In this document: piece after piece, positions 54,413 to 63,780 of the stretch
How positions within the stretch are numbered: the stretch's first letter is position 1
How the letters are laid out: every line of letters starts with the position of its first letter
Source of the DNA: Cupriavidus alkaliphilus
Lineage (GTDB): Bacteria; Pseudomonadota; Gammaproteobacteria; Burkholderiales; Burkholderiaceae
Length of the DNA: 64,000 nt
Reading direction: 5' to 3'
NCBI RefSeq assembly: GCF_900094595.1
Contig: NZ_FMAD01000002.1
Location: 1-64,000, forward strand
The notes under the pieces: generated by a model
Told to the model about the DNA's origin: nothing
The model's database searches: none
Seen by the model: the letters and a program-made list of their open reading frames with translations, nothing else
Translations under genes and position numbers: made by a program

Positions 54413-55429
54413 CTAAACTGCGCCGGGCCGCAGCCGAATGGACTCGATGATGGCATCCCATAGTTGCAGCGCCTCTTCATCAGACTGGAATGCGGGCTGA
54501 TACGGTGTCTGCGGACTGTCCACCGGCTGCTCGAGCACGCGCAGGCCCGCGGATACGTTTTGCTCGGACAAGGACTTGTTTTTTCCTTGGGATTCCCAGG
54601 CGAATACATAAACACGCTGGCCATTGCCCGTCGCGGCGGTTGCATACTCTTCCGCGGGAATCGCACCGACATTGCGTTCGCGCTTGCGCAATACCTTCAG
54701 GCCGGCGAGCGGACCGAGTACTGCCTTGGTTAGGAAGTTGTCAACGCGTTCGAGCAACCGGTCTTCCTCGGCGCCGGTGCTGGCGTCAAAGCTGATGAAG
54801 GCGTTGGGATGTTGGGGCAGCGTGATGCCCACCTGCACGCTCTCCGAACGGTAGTCGTTGCCGGCGATAAAGCCTTGGTCGATGCAGAAGCCGGGGCCGG
54901 TGGGGATTTCGGTTTCGGAACGGGAACGGATGTTGTTGGCCAAGGTCTTCGCAAGTCGGAGGGCTATCGCCTCTCTACCAGGGGAGACACCCCCGCCATA
55001 ATGAAAAACGCGCCACGGACTCGCTGCGACAAGGTATGTATCGTCACGCAGCATAGCCTTGCTGTATGGCAATGACCATGACAGTAAGACCTCCGATTCG
55101 GTGCCAACCATCGTTCTGCTGACAAACATGGAGCCCTGCGTCTCGTGATGTGCGGCCTTCAAGTCCTTTTCCCGCTGGTAGATCATTGACCGAAGCGTGC
55201 CTGGGGTCTGTCCGGGCATCGGTGCGATTTCGTCGCCCCAGATCTTGTAGGTTGCGCTGACTTTCGCCTGTGGAGGAAGCTCAACGAGGTAGCGCCCAAA
55301 GCAGTATGTCTTCCAGCCAAGTTTATCCATCGAAGGGCTCCGTGTCATCGATTGCCCGTAGCTAATGCTTGCAAATGCCAACGTTAGGAAAACAGCAATT
55401 ACCGTAACGAACGAGCGGGATGTCTTCAT
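54413..55429 (-). CDS. tli4: Tli4-family T6SS immunity protein
   Basis: A 338-residue protein with a signal peptide (residues 1-26, AFASISYGQS) and the features of Tle4 cognate immunity proteins: an N-terminal domain with YCFGRYLVELPPQAKVS, and a C-terminal domain with GFCIDQGFIAGNDYRSESVQVGITLP (in parts). It should act in the periplasm to neutralise the phospholipase encoded just upstream. Its ATG overlaps the effector's TGA as ATGA, a translational coupling. Codon use and base content are less GC-rich than flanking genes; it ends eight bases from the convergent mnmH gene. Confidence 0.85.
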   Translation of the reverse strand: MKTSRSFVTVIAVFLTLAFASISYGQSMTRSPSMDKLGWKTYCFGRYLVELPPQAKVSATYKIWGDEIAPMPGQTPGTLRSMIYQREKDLKAAHHETQGSMFVSRTMVGTESEVLLSWSLPYSKAMLRDDTYLVAASPWRVFHYGGGVSPGREAIALRLAKTLANNIRSRSETEIPTGPGFCIDQGFIAGNDYRSESVQVGITLPQHPNAFISFDASTGAEEDRLLERVDNFLTKAVLGPLAGLKVLRKRERNVGAIPAEEYATAATGNGQRVYVFAWESQGKNKSLSEQNVSAGLRVLEQPVDSPQTPYQPAFQSDEEALQLWDAIIESIRLRPGAV

Positions 55430-57087
55430 TTTTCACTCGAGTGCCAGTCGGCCAATTGGGAAATTTTGGCAATGCCGTATAGCGTTGCCCAGCGCGCCCT
55501 GGGGTCGTTGTAGCTACCTTGGTGATCGTAGCCTTTGCGATCAGCGTTCTCGGAACCTGCACCATCCGAACCGTGCCGGAAACTTGCCACAACTCCAGCA
55601 TCACGTGGGGCCTCGCCAGAGAACGCGGGTACCGTCCCGTCACCTTGACCGCGTGCCGCCGTTAGGGCGGGGGCGTTATTCGAGGCTTGATAGCTGCCAT
55701 TGCCATCGTCGCTCGCCGGAAAAGCAGATGTGGGGAATGCATTTGGATTACCACGCCAGACGATATCCTGCCAGCTATGCATTGGCCTTGAACCATCCGC
55801 ACCATAGTGTACGTAAGTTTCAGGATGGTACTGCCCAGCGAGATCACGATGAAACCTAGCGACTTGATCTATCAGTTCTTCGAAGGTGCTGCGCGAGGCG
55901 GCTTTTGCATATTCGTAGTTGGACAGGTCCTCCGACAAATTGAGAAACTTCGTGTTCGGCTCCGGCACAAGCCCATACCACGCTGGATTTTTGTAAATCT
56001 CATCATAAGGGTTTCCAGCGCGCGGAAAGGCACAGGGTAAGCCTTCTGTATCCATGACCACCTCGCCAGGTTCGCTCTGCAAAAACAACCAAGCTTGGCC
56101 GTCGCGATGATCGAACGTTGGGCATAGCTCCAAGGCGCCAGCTGAATTTGCCACGACAGCGGTAACCTCCCCTGCATTGGAGCCCAGAATCAACTGCTCA
56201 GGCCCCTCATAGCCCGCACGCATGTGATGGTAAATCGCCGGCGCCCCTGTCGCCGGCAGCACGCCATGGACCACACCTAGCACCTTCTCATAGCCGACAA
56301 GATTCGTAAGCGCGCGCGCCACGAGCCCGCCCATGGAATGCGTAACCAGGATGACCTTGTCGGCTGGTACTGGCGGCTTCTGTTCACGGTAATGCCTCAG
56401 CACCGTGTTTTCGATGTATTGCCTGACGTCTTCGGCGGACTTTCGGTTGGATTGAAGCCAGTTGTAGCCGGCGCACCATTCATCGAAGTCATAGCGTGCT
56501 GCTTTCATGAGTTCTGGCTCCGTCAAAGGCGGCTGTCCGGTTTCCTCACCATAGTCACCGGGCGGATGCAGGCCTTCAGTCGACCACCATCCTTGCAGCG
56601 TGCGGTTGGCAACGATGCGGCTGGTGCGCGCCTCCAGTAACCCCATGACCGGGTTATAGGAGGTACGCAGCACGCTGCCCCAGCCTCGCTTGCGCGCGGT
56701 TTCTTTTGCTAGTCCCGATTCCCCGACGTCAATAGCGCCTCCGTCGTCCACAGTCAAATCTTCCGCTTTCAGGATTTGCTGCCGTTGCTTTGGTCCTCGT
56801 ATGCCCCATGTCGCCAAGGCGGCGACAACGCCGAGTATGTCGGCCAGGTTCAGGCTCATATTCGGTGGCCGCCAGACAGCATTGCCTGTCTTTTTGTTCT
56901 TCAGGTTGGTCCCCATGATGCCGGGCAGGAACACGATCGGGATCACTGCGGGCAGCTTGGTCTCGATAACCTTGGTTCGTGTGTCCTCGGTGGGTGTCAG
57001 GTGTGTGTCAAAGACCGGTCGCCCATCGATATCGCGCGTGCGCGATATCACGACTTCTGGATCGGACGAATTGCGCTCGTTTTGCAT
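55426..57087 (-). CDS. tle4: Tle4-like T6SS phospholipase/lipase effector
   Basis: The 553-residue protein is an alpha/beta hydrolase of the LCAT/PGAP1-like type: IPIVFLPGIMGTNLKNKKTG near residue 50, and the nucleophile elbow VTHSMGGLVARAL, with THSMGG in place of the common GHSMGG; the Ser is at about residue 251. Tle4 lipases (TplE of P. aeruginosa) carry a PGAP1-like domain and act on target-cell phospholipids. It has no signal peptide; delivery would rely on the VgrG encoded seven bases upstream. AGGAGG before the ATG at 57087 sets the start. The cognate Tli4 gene follows directly. A 60-base stretch at its 3' junction (55381-55440) has only 26 G+C, unlike the rest of the window. Confidence 0.82.
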   Translation of the reverse strand: MQNERNSSDPEVVISRTRDIDGRPVFDTHLTPTEDTRTKVIETKLPAVIPIVFLPGIMGTNLKNKKTGNAVWRPPNMSLNLADILGVVAALATWGIRGPKQRQQILKAEDLTVDDGGAIDVGESGLAKETARKRGWGSVLRTSYNPVMGLLEARTSRIVANRTLQGWWSTEGLHPPGDYGEETGQPPLTEPELMKAARYDFDEWCAGYNWLQSNRKSAEDVRQYIENTVLRHYREQKPPVPADKVILVTHSMGGLVARALTNLVGYEKVLGVVHGVLPATGAPAIYHHMRAGYEGPEQLILGSNAGEVTAVVANSAGALELCPTFDHRDGQAWLFLQSEPGEVVMDTEGLPCAFPRAGNPYDEIYKNPAWYGLVPEPNTKFLNLSEDLSNYEYAKAASRSTFEELIDQVARFHRDLAGQYHPETYVHYGADGSRPMHSWQDIVWRGNPNAFPTSAFPASDDGNGSYQASNNAPALTAARGQGDGTVPAFSGEAPRDAGVVASFRHGSDGAGSENADRKGYDHQGSYNDPRARWATLYGIAKISQLADWHSSEK

Positions 57088-57094
57088 TGCCTCC

Positions 57095-59446
57095 TCAGCC
57101 CTTTTGGTCACGCGTGTACTTTCCAAGTACGCGCAGCTGAACATGCTCCATCGAAATGCCTCGCTGCTTCGGCAAGCGCCCCTCGCTGTCTGTCACAAGT
57201 TTGATGCGTGCGCCACCGTTCCGGCGCAGTTCAACTTGCACGTTTCGCAGCGGCTCTCCGGTGATTTCGTCTCTCAAAAGGTAGGCGTCATCGAACGGCG
57301 TCTGGGGCCACGTATTCATCTCCCGCGAAGCATGGGTCGGTCCTTCGAACTTCCTCTGCGCCGCCTTGTAGGTAATCGGGCCGGGACATTCGAAGGTGAT
57401 ATTCCCGCCTTCAATCGTGATGGCCGCCCCGCCAGCCGTCGCGATGCGAATCCGCTTGGCCGCGGCAAAGTCCACATTCATGTTGGCCGACACAATGGTC
57501 AGGTCCTCTCGCGCCGCCAGCTTCAGCAAATCGTGCTGCGCCTGGAGATCGATATCGCCCTGACCTGCTGTCAGTTGCAGGCCGACGTTGCCTTCACCGG
57601 CCGAAGACAGTCCTGCGGCCACGCCAATCGCCTGACCCGCATGCACACGCGCCTGGCCTGCGACGGCGACGTTGTTGTCCTGGCCGCTGGCCATCACGAC
57701 GCTTTCCCCACTGGCGATTTGCAGATCCTGGCCCGCCACCATAGCCACGCCAGCCCTTCCGTTGAGGTGGGCCATTGGCTCGCCCTGATGCGGCACCTTT
57801 CCCGGCGTGCTGGTATTGCCGCCAGCCGCATCCGCCCTTGCCGCTTCGAGCGATTGCCTATCGACCATGCCGGCTGCCGCTTTGGCTTGCTTCGCCAGCG
57901 GCGAATCGACACCCTTGCCGGTCGACAGAGCCTGGCTTTGATGCGTGGTCGCGCCATCGCTCAGCGTCCTGACCAGATCGCCCGCCAGCCGCAGCAGCGC
58001 GATGCCGGCGGCGTTGTCGCCGGTCGGCAGCACGTGGCCGGTGACGGCATCGCGATAGGTTGTCAGCAGCAGGCCGGCCCGGCCGCGCACCACGGCGTAG
58101 CCATCGGTACGCAGCTCGAACCCTTGGCCCCTGAAACTGCCGCGGCGATTGTCCTGCTGGTGGATCGCATGGCCCAGATTGAGCTGGGTGGCTTGTTCGG
58201 TGGTGGCCAGTTGCGTGCGCAACTGGTCGTCGGTGTCGTCGAACACCAGCTGGTTGTAGCCTTTGCCGCCGTGCTCCTGGCTCTTGAACCCGGTCAGTGC
58301 GGCGTCGTTGCGGTGGCCGTCCGGATCTGCACCCATGCCGTGCCACGCCGGGCTGTTGCCGCCGGCTAGGTTGCCCTGTGCGCTCGGCTGGCTGTCTGAG
58401 CCCATCGCATAGAGGCCGCTGGCGTCATAGGGCTGGGAGAACGTAGTGGCGGCCATCGACTTGCCGCCCGGCGTGGGCGCGATGCCGGCTTCGCCCTGGC
58501 CGTTGTACAGCGCGCCGATCACGAACGGCTGGTCGATATCGTTGTCCGTGAACTTGACCAGCACCTCCTGGCCGATACGCGGCAGCCATTGCCAGCCCAT
58601 GCCGGCGCCGGCTTGCCGCTGCGCCACGCGCAGCCAGCGACTGCTGCGGTCGTCGTCGCGCTCGCCGCGCTGCCAGGGAAAGCGCACGCGGATCTGGCCG
58701 CGCGGGCTGGTGTGGTGTTCGGCGTTGCCGCCGGCCTCGGTCTGTCCCTCCGGGCCGACCACGATCGCGGTATGGACGCCCAGCGGCGTGGATCGGCTGT
58801 AGAGGCGCGGACAATCGCCTTCCAGCACGGCGGCGCGCCATGGACGGCGCGCATCGAAGGCACGAAAGAGCGCCGCATGGCCGTGTTCCCGAGCCGCCGC
58901 CAGCAGGGCGGCGGTCGGTACCAGCCGCTCGGCCGGGCCAACGGGGAAGCTGCGCATCAGGCCGGCGGTGGTCGCCGCGGCATCCGGCGCCGGCGGCGGC
59001 GTGTCGAAGCGCAGTGCCGCTTCCAGCGGCCCCATTCGGTCGGCGAGCGCGGCGCGCGTCTCCACTGCGAGGTTGTTGATGCCACAGTGCTCCACCGCGT
59101 CGAGCAGCAGCGGATACCCCGCCGTATCGTCTTCCTGTGGCGGCAGGTGCGGGCAGCCGGTGACGCGCAGTCGTGTGCCGCTGCGCAGCGTGCGTACGGA
59201 AGCGCTGCCGGTGAACACCAGCGCACGCGCTTCGATGGCTTCCATCACCTGCTCGGCGACGCGCTGCGCGCTGGCCGTGTCCGGCGCCAGCGACAGGCTG
59301 ACCGAAAGATAAGGATCGGGGCTGGCTGCCCGGCCTGAAAATACGTCGAAGCGCGCGGGCGCGTGGCTGCGGATGGTGCGCTTGGCTTCGGGGTCCCAGG
59401 CGCCGACTGCGACGCCGCCCACCGCGGCACGGGTTTCACAGATCAA
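57095..59446 (-). CDS. vgrG: VgrG spike protein, C-terminal part (frameshifted gene)
   Basis: This 783-residue frame holds most of a VgrG: the rest of the gp27-like region, the gp5-like OB fold (RGQIRVRFPWQRG, WLPRIGQEVLVKFTDNDIDQPFVIGALYNG), the DUF2345 beta-helix rich in repeated VAGQ, ASGE and GQDN motifs, and a C-terminal transthyretin-like domain (YLLRDEITGEPLRNVQVEL). Its first codon would be TTG at 59446, but the true start lies in another frame upstream (60147). A single-base deletion at about 59455 would explain the break. As a TTG-started protein it would lack the hub domain. Tle4 and Tli4 genes follow, seven bases on. Confidence 0.85.
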   Translation of the reverse strand: MICETRAAVGGVAVGAWDPEAKRTIRSHAPARFDVFSGRAASPDPYLSVSLSLAPDTASAQRVAEQVMEAIEARALVFTGSASVRTLRSGTRLRVTGCPHLPPQEDDTAGYPLLLDAVEHCGINNLAVETRAALADRMGPLEAALRFDTPPPAPDAAATTAGLMRSFPVGPAERLVPTAALLAAAREHGHAALFRAFDARRPWRAAVLEGDCPRLYSRSTPLGVHTAIVVGPEGQTEAGGNAEHHTSPRGQIRVRFPWQRGERDDDRSSRWLRVAQRQAGAGMGWQWLPRIGQEVLVKFTDNDIDQPFVIGALYNGQGEAGIAPTPGGKSMAATTFSQPYDASGLYAMGSDSQPSAQGNLAGGNSPAWHGMGADPDGHRNDAALTGFKSQEHGGKGYNQLVFDDTDDQLRTQLATTEQATQLNLGHAIHQQDNRRGSFRGQGFELRTDGYAVVRGRAGLLLTTYRDAVTGHVLPTGDNAAGIALLRLAGDLVRTLSDGATTHQSQALSTGKGVDSPLAKQAKAAAGMVDRQSLEAARADAAGGNTSTPGKVPHQGEPMAHLNGRAGVAMVAGQDLQIASGESVVMASGQDNNVAVAGQARVHAGQAIGVAAGLSSAGEGNVGLQLTAGQGDIDLQAQHDLLKLAAREDLTIVSANMNVDFAAAKRIRIATAGGAAITIEGGNITFECPGPITYKAAQRKFEGPTHASREMNTWPQTPFDDAYLLRDEITGEPLRNVQVELRRNGGARIKLVTDSEGRLPKQRGISMEHVQLRVLGKYTRDQKG

Positions 59447-60147
59447 CTGCTGGTCGCGTCGGCCGACTCCTGGCTATGCGCGCGGTGGTAGCGGATGCCG
59501 CCGCAAGCGGCTGACTCGGGGTCTTCCGGCAATTGCGCGCTGTCGGCAAAGATCACCACCACATGGCCGAAAGGCGCTTCGTCGTCTTCGACCACGGTGT
59601 AGCCCAGCCCGGCCTCGGCCAGCAGGCGTGACAGGAAGTGGTAGTCGGTCTCGCGGAATTGCGCGATGTGGTCGCGTTCGCCGAACGCGGCGATGCGGGC
59701 TTCTGCTGCGGCGGCATAGCGCCACTGTGCGTACGGCGCGTAGTCCTGCAGGAGGGCGTCGATGATGCTGTCGAGCTTGCGGTTCTGGAACACTTGGCTG
59801 TGGCGCTGCTGCGTAGTCAGCCATAGCCAGGGCACCACGGTCAGGCGGTAACGCGCGAGGCTGCCGTCGGCGCCAAGCTTCTCGGCCTGGCGGATCAGGC
59901 CGGTGCGGCGGGATTGGCCGCCGCCGGCGAGCGTGGTCAGCAGTGTGATGCGCTGGCCGAGCAGGCAATCCAGCGCAATATCGGCATTGGCGCTGACCGC
60001 AACGATGCGCCATTCGAACACCGCAGAGATGGCCTCGCGGCCGGTCCAGGCTTCTATCGTCAGTTCGCGGATCGCACCGTCGCCTTCGAGCGCATACAAG
60101 CGATGGGCCGCACTGAAGAGGTGCTGGTAAATGGTGGCTGCATCCAT
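59443..60147 (-). CDS. vgrG: VgrG spike protein, N-terminal part (frameshifted gene)
   Basis: The 234-residue frame covers the start of VgrG: RLYALEGDGAIRELTIEAWTGREAISAVFEWRIVAVS (in parts), LLTTLAGGGQSRRTGLIRQAEKLG, and the FRETDYHFLSRLLAEAGLGYTVVEDDE motif typical of gp27-like VgrG domains. It ends YHRAHSQESADATSS and a TGA four bases into the other part. In intact VgrG proteins the YHRA stretch continues into the next domain without a break. No T6SS structural genes adjoin. It starts at an ATG at 60147; 270 bases without a gene precede it. Confidence 0.83.
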   Translation of the reverse strand: MDAATIYQHLFSAAHRLYALEGDGAIRELTIEAWTGREAISAVFEWRIVAVSANADIALDCLLGQRITLLTTLAGGGQSRRTGLIRQAEKLGADGSLARYRLTVVPWLWLTTQQRHSQVFQNRKLDSIIDALLQDYAPYAQWRYAAAAEARIAAFGERDHIAQFRETDYHFLSRLLAEAGLGYTVVEDDEAPFGHVVVIFADSAQLPEDPESAACGGIRYHRAHSQESADATSS

Positions 60148-60417
60148 TCGCTGTCCGAACTCCCTGCGTCAATCGCTGTGGGGCGCGCCAGCAGAATAAG
60201 TGGTAAATGTGTCAAAAATATCCGCCACATTCTAGTGCCGTGCGCTAATGCCGGGCAGCAGAAAATTCCGCGCATGCAGCGGCCGCGCCTGCCGTAGTCA
60301 CGATGGACTCGCGAGCAGGGGGCATGGGAGAGGTGGGGGAGTCGAAGCGGGAGCGTTGTCGCGGCCATGCTGGCGCCTGTCAGCGCCGGCCGCATCGTCA
60401 GCGGGGAACTACGGGGC
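60148..60417. other. Intergenic region upstream of vgrG
   Basis: 270 bases with no ORF that I can support. It has a lower-GC segment (about 60195-60235) on the vgrG side that may hold its promoter, with a minus-strand TTGACA but no well-placed -10. It is the boundary between the T6SS island and the core genes. Confidence 0.5.
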
Positions 60418-61215
60418 TCAGTGTCCGCCGCAAACCGGACAGTCCGGCGTACGTGCCAGCCGCATCGTGGTCCATTCCATCGACAGCGCATTGACCATCA
60501 GCAGCCGGCCGGCGAGGCTGTCGCCCACGCCGGCAAGCAGCTTGAGGGCCTCGGCCGCCTGTACGGTGCCGACCATGCCGACCAGCGGTGCGAACACGCC
60601 CATGGTGGCGCACGCGACTTCCGGCGCGGGTTCCGCCGGGGGGAACAGGCAGGCGTAGCAGGGGGCGTCGGGCTGGCGGCGGTCGAACACGCTGATCTGG
60701 CCGTCGAAGCGCAGCGCGGCGCCGGATACCAGCGGCACCTTGTGGCGCACGCAGGCGCGATTGACGGCCTGGCGCGTGGCGAAGTTGTCGCAGCAGTCGA
60801 GCACCACGCTGGCCGACGCCACCAGCTGGTCCAGTTCGGCATCGCCCACGCGTGCCGGCACGGTGACGATGTCCAGGCCGGGGTTGATGCGCAGCATGCC
60901 TTCGCGGGCGGAGTCGACCTTGGGCCGGCCCACGTTGGCGGTGGTGTGGATGATCTGGCGCTGCAGGTTGGTCAGGTCGACCTCGTCGTTGTCGACCACG
61001 GTGATGCGGCCGACGCCGGCCGAGGCCAGGAAGGGCAGGGCCGCGGCGCCGAGGCCGCCGGCACCGATCACCACGGCATGGCCGGCCAGCAGGCGCCGCT
61101 GGCCTTCGATGCCCAGCTCGTCGAGCAGGATGTGGCGCGAATAGCGCAGCAGCTGTTCGTCGTCGAGGCCGTCGGACAGGGCGTCTTGCGGGCCTTCGTG
61201 GATCGCGTCGTTCAT
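60418..61215 (-). CDS. moeB: MoeB/ThiF-type adenylyltransferase
   Basis: A 265-residue E1-like enzyme that adenylates the C-terminus of MoaD or ThiS. Nucleotide site GAGGLGAAALPFLASAG, VDNDEVDLTNLQRQ, the NFATRQAVNRACV region, and four zinc-type cysteines (CYAC and CPVC at the C-terminus). MoeB and ThiF cannot be separated by these motifs. The ATG at 61215 begins the homologous part; the frame is open further upstream inside the ctpA gene in another frame. It is 31 bases after ctpA on the same strand. Confidence 0.88.
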   Translation of the reverse strand: MNDAIHEGPQDALSDGLDDEQLLRYSRHILLDELGIEGQRRLLAGHAVVIGAGGLGAAALPFLASAGVGRITVVDNDEVDLTNLQRQIIHTTANVGRPKVDSAREGMLRINPGLDIVTVPARVGDAELDQLVASASVVLDCCDNFATRQAVNRACVRHKVPLVSGAALRFDGQISVFDRRQPDAPCYACLFPPAEPAPEVACATMGVFAPLVGMVGTVQAAEALKLLAGVGDSLAGRLLMVNALSMEWTTMRLARTPDCPVCGGH

Positions 61216-61246
61216 GCCGGCAGGCTCACTGAAAGGCCTCGGGACT

Positions 61247-62854
61247 TCACGGTGCCTTGCCGGTCGGCGTTCCCAGCGGCTCGCCGATCGGCGCGCTGGC
61301 CGGCGGCTGCTTGCCGGGGGCCGGTGCCGCCGGCTTGGCGGCCGGTGCGCTGGCGCCCCTGGCGCCGCTCTTGCCCGAAGGCTTCGCCGCCTTGCCGTTG
61401 TCGGCCGGCGGGTTCGTTTCCAGCTTGGACTTGGAGCGCTTGACCGGCTGGCCGTTGAGCTGGGCGATGGCCTGCTGCAGCATGAAGTCGTCGGTCGAGC
61501 CGAATTCCACCGGCTTCTTGCGGCGCTCTTTTTCGCGCTCTTCCGGGGTCTTCTTCGCGTTCTCTTCTTCCAGGCGGCGCAGTTCCTCGACACGGCGCTG
61601 CTCGCGCTCGGTCATTTCCGGTTCTTCCGATTCCTGCTTGTTGTGCAGGTGGCGCTCGGTGTCGATCTCGCGCGTGATCAGCGCGTCGTCAGGGTCGCCT
61701 TCGGGGTTCTGGTCGACTGGGATATCCGGGCGGATGCCCTTGGCCTGGATCGACTTGCCGCTCGGCGTGTAGTAATACGCGATGGTCAGCTTGATGCCGG
61801 TGTCGTTGGTGAGCGGGCGCACGGTCTGCACCGAGCCCTTGCCAAAGGTGGTCTTGCCCATGATCTGGGCGCGATGGTGGTCCTGCAGCGCGCCGGCCAC
61901 GATCTCGGAGGCCGAGGCGGAGTAGGCGTTGGTCAGCACCACCATCGGGATCTTCTTGTAGAGCGCGGGCAGGTCCTTGAGCGGATCATCTTCCAGCGAC
62001 GACAGGCGGTAGTTGTTGTACGTAGCCTTGTACACGCGCTTGGCGTCAGGCACCTGGCCGTTGGTCGACACCACCGTGGCGTCTTGCGGCAGGAAGGCCG
62101 CGGCCACGCCGACCGCGCCCTGCAGCACGCCGCCGCCGTTGTTGCGCAGGTCCAGCACCAGGCCCTTCATGTTGGGGTTCTTCTGCGCCAGCTCGGTCAG
62201 CTTGCGCGCCAGATCGGAAATGGTGCGTTCCTGGAAGCTGGTCAGGCGGATCCAGCCGATATTGTTGTCCAGCATCTTGGCCTTGACCGACTGCACGCGG
62301 ATTTCGGCGCGCGTGATCGAGACCGGGAAGGTGCGTTCCTCGCTCTTGCGGTAGATCGTCAGCGTGACCTTGGTGCCGGGCTCGCCGCGCATGCGCTTGA
62401 CCGCCTGCTCCAGCGGCAGGCCGCGCACGGGCTTGTCGTCGATACGGGTGATCAGGTCGCCGGGCTGGATGCCGGCGCGGAAGGCGGGCGTGTCCTCGAT
62501 CGGGTTGATCACCTTGACCAGGCCTTCTTCCTGCGAGATCTCGATGCCCAGGCCGGCAAAGCGCCCGCGCGTGCCTTCCTGCAGTTCCTTGAAATCCTTC
62601 TCGTCGAGGTAGGACGAATGCGGGTCGAGGCTTGCGACCATGCCCTTGATGGCCTCGGTCAGCAGCTTCTTGTCATCGACCGGCTCCACGTACTCGCGCT
62701 TGATCTGCCCGAAGATATCGGCCATCAGCCGCAACTGGTCCAGCGGCAGGGGCCCCGATGAATTCTGCGCGGTCGCCGAAATCTGCAGCGTGGCGAGCAC
62801 GCCGGCGACGAGGCCGACAGAAACTAGGCTGATGTTCTTGAGCGTCTTGCGCAT
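61247..62854 (-). CDS. ctpA: Carboxyl-terminal processing protease (S41, CtpA)
   Basis: The 535-residue protease has an N-terminal signal/anchor (ISLVSVGLVAGVLATLQISATAQ), the S41 N-terminal region, a PDZ domain (GIEISQEEGLVKVINPIEDTPAFRAGIQPGD), and the catalytic domain with the Ser/Lys dyad in NAYSASASEIVAG and GKTTFGKGSVQ. It is longer than E. coli-related CtpA forms by a C-terminal acidic and Lys/Ala/Pro-rich extension (about residues 410-535), unlikely to be catalytic. It cleaves periplasmic proteins after their C-termini. It is followed by moeB. Confidence 0.93.
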   Translation of the reverse strand: MRKTLKNISLVSVGLVAGVLATLQISATAQNSSGPLPLDQLRLMADIFGQIKREYVEPVDDKKLLTEAIKGMVASLDPHSSYLDEKDFKELQEGTRGRFAGLGIEISQEEGLVKVINPIEDTPAFRAGIQPGDLITRIDDKPVRGLPLEQAVKRMRGEPGTKVTLTIYRKSEERTFPVSITRAEIRVQSVKAKMLDNNIGWIRLTSFQERTISDLARKLTELAQKNPNMKGLVLDLRNNGGGVLQGAVGVAAAFLPQDATVVSTNGQVPDAKRVYKATYNNYRLSSLEDDPLKDLPALYKKIPMVVLTNAYSASASEIVAGALQDHHRAQIMGKTTFGKGSVQTVRPLTNDTGIKLTIAYYYTPSGKSIQAKGIRPDIPVDQNPEGDPDDALITREIDTERHLHNKQESEEPEMTEREQRRVEELRRLEEENAKKTPEEREKERRKKPVEFGSTDDFMLQQAIAQLNGQPVKRSKSKLETNPPADNGKAAKPSGKSGARGASAPAAKPAAPAPGKQPPASAPIGEPLGTPTGKAP

Positions 62855-62994
62855 GAGGGCTGCCTGAACTTGTACGCGAAGTACGGGTGTACGGTATGGG
62901 GATTATGCCGGCTGCGGCCGCCCGGCGCCGGGCGGTTTGTCCGACAGTATAAGTGCGAGTGGAGAAATGGGCCTGTCCCGTCCCGGCTCAGGGT

Positions 62995-63024
62995 GGGCGG
63001 CCGCACATCGTGCTGCGGCCGCCC
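62995..63024 (-). terminator. Hairpin between gpmA and ctpA
   Basis: GGGCGGCCGCA (62995-63005) and TGCGGCCGCCC (63014-63024), an 11-bp perfect stem downstream of gpmA. No T-run on the minus strand, so termination may need Rho. Confidence 0.55.
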
Positions 63025-63033
63025 GGGCGGATC

Positions 63034-63780
63034 TCAGCGTGCCTTGCCCTGGCTGGCCACGGCCGCCAGCGAGGCGGCGATGGCGTCCTGGTCACCCAGG
63101 TAGTAGTGGCGCAGGGGGCGCAGGTCGGCGTCCAGCTCGTAGACGAGCGGGGTGCCGTTGGGGATATTGAGGCCGACGATGTCGTCATCCGAAATCTGGT
63201 CCAGGTATTTCACCAGCGCGCGGATGCTGTTGCCATGAGCGGCAATCACCACGCGCTTGCCGGATTGGATGTCGGGGGCGATGGATTCGTTCCACAGCGG
63301 CATCACGCGGGCCACGGTGTCCTTCAGGCACTCGGTCAGCGGGATTTCGTTGCGCGGCACATTGGCGTAGCGCGGATCGTCGTACGAGGCGCGCGGATCG
63401 GTCGGCTCCAGCGCCGGCGGCGGCGTGTCGTAGCTGCGGCGCCATACCAGCACTTGTTCGTCGCCGAACTTGGCGGCGGTCTCGGACTTGTTCAGGCCGG
63501 CCAGTGCGCCGTAGTGGCGTTCGTTCAGGCGCCATTCGTTGCGCACCGGAATCCACATCAGGTCCATTTCATCCTGAACGTGCCACAGCGTGCGGATGGC
63601 GCGCTTGAGCACCGAGGTGTAGGCCACGTCGAAGCCCATGCCGGCTTCCTTGAGCAGCTTGCCGGCCTGGCGCGCCTGGGCGGCGCCGGTCTCGGTCAGG
63701 TCGACGTCGACCCAGCCGGTAAAGCGGTTTTCGAGGTTCCACGTGGATTCGCCGTGGCGGATGAGGACGAGCTTGTACAT
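63034..63780 (-). CDS. gpmA: 2,3-bisphosphoglycerate-dependent phosphoglycerate mutase
   Basis: The 248-residue enzyme interconverts 3- and 2-phosphoglycerate. The RHG motif [18 protein letters not shown] has the phosphorylated His9, and the second His is in [33 protein letters not shown] and [10 protein letters not shown] are typical of GpmA. The start at 63780 is fixed by the [10 protein letters not shown] opening; longer versions lack homology. A hairpin follows its stop. It is divergent from the gene at the end of the window. Confidence 0.95.
   Translation of the reverse strand: MYKLVLIRHGESTWNLENRFTGWVDVDLTETGAAQARQAGKLLKEAGMGFDVAYTSVLKRAIRTLWHVQDEMDLMWIPVRNEWRLNERHYGALAGLNKSETAAKFGDEQVLVWRRSYDTPPPALEPTDPRASYDDPRYANVPRNEIPLTECLKDTVARVMPLWNESIAPDIQSGKRVVIAAHGNSIRALVKYLDQISDDDIVGLNIPNGTPLVYELDADLRPLRHYYLGDQDAIAASLAAVASQGKAR

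Noticed and set aside
59430..59460. Programmed -1 frameshift in vgrG
   Set aside because: No slippery heptamer or downstream structure was seen; a one-base deletion or sequencing error is simpler.
54413..60417. Prophage or transposon borders around the T6SS island
   Set aside because: No integrase, transposase, direct repeats or tRNA gene could be found at either edge.
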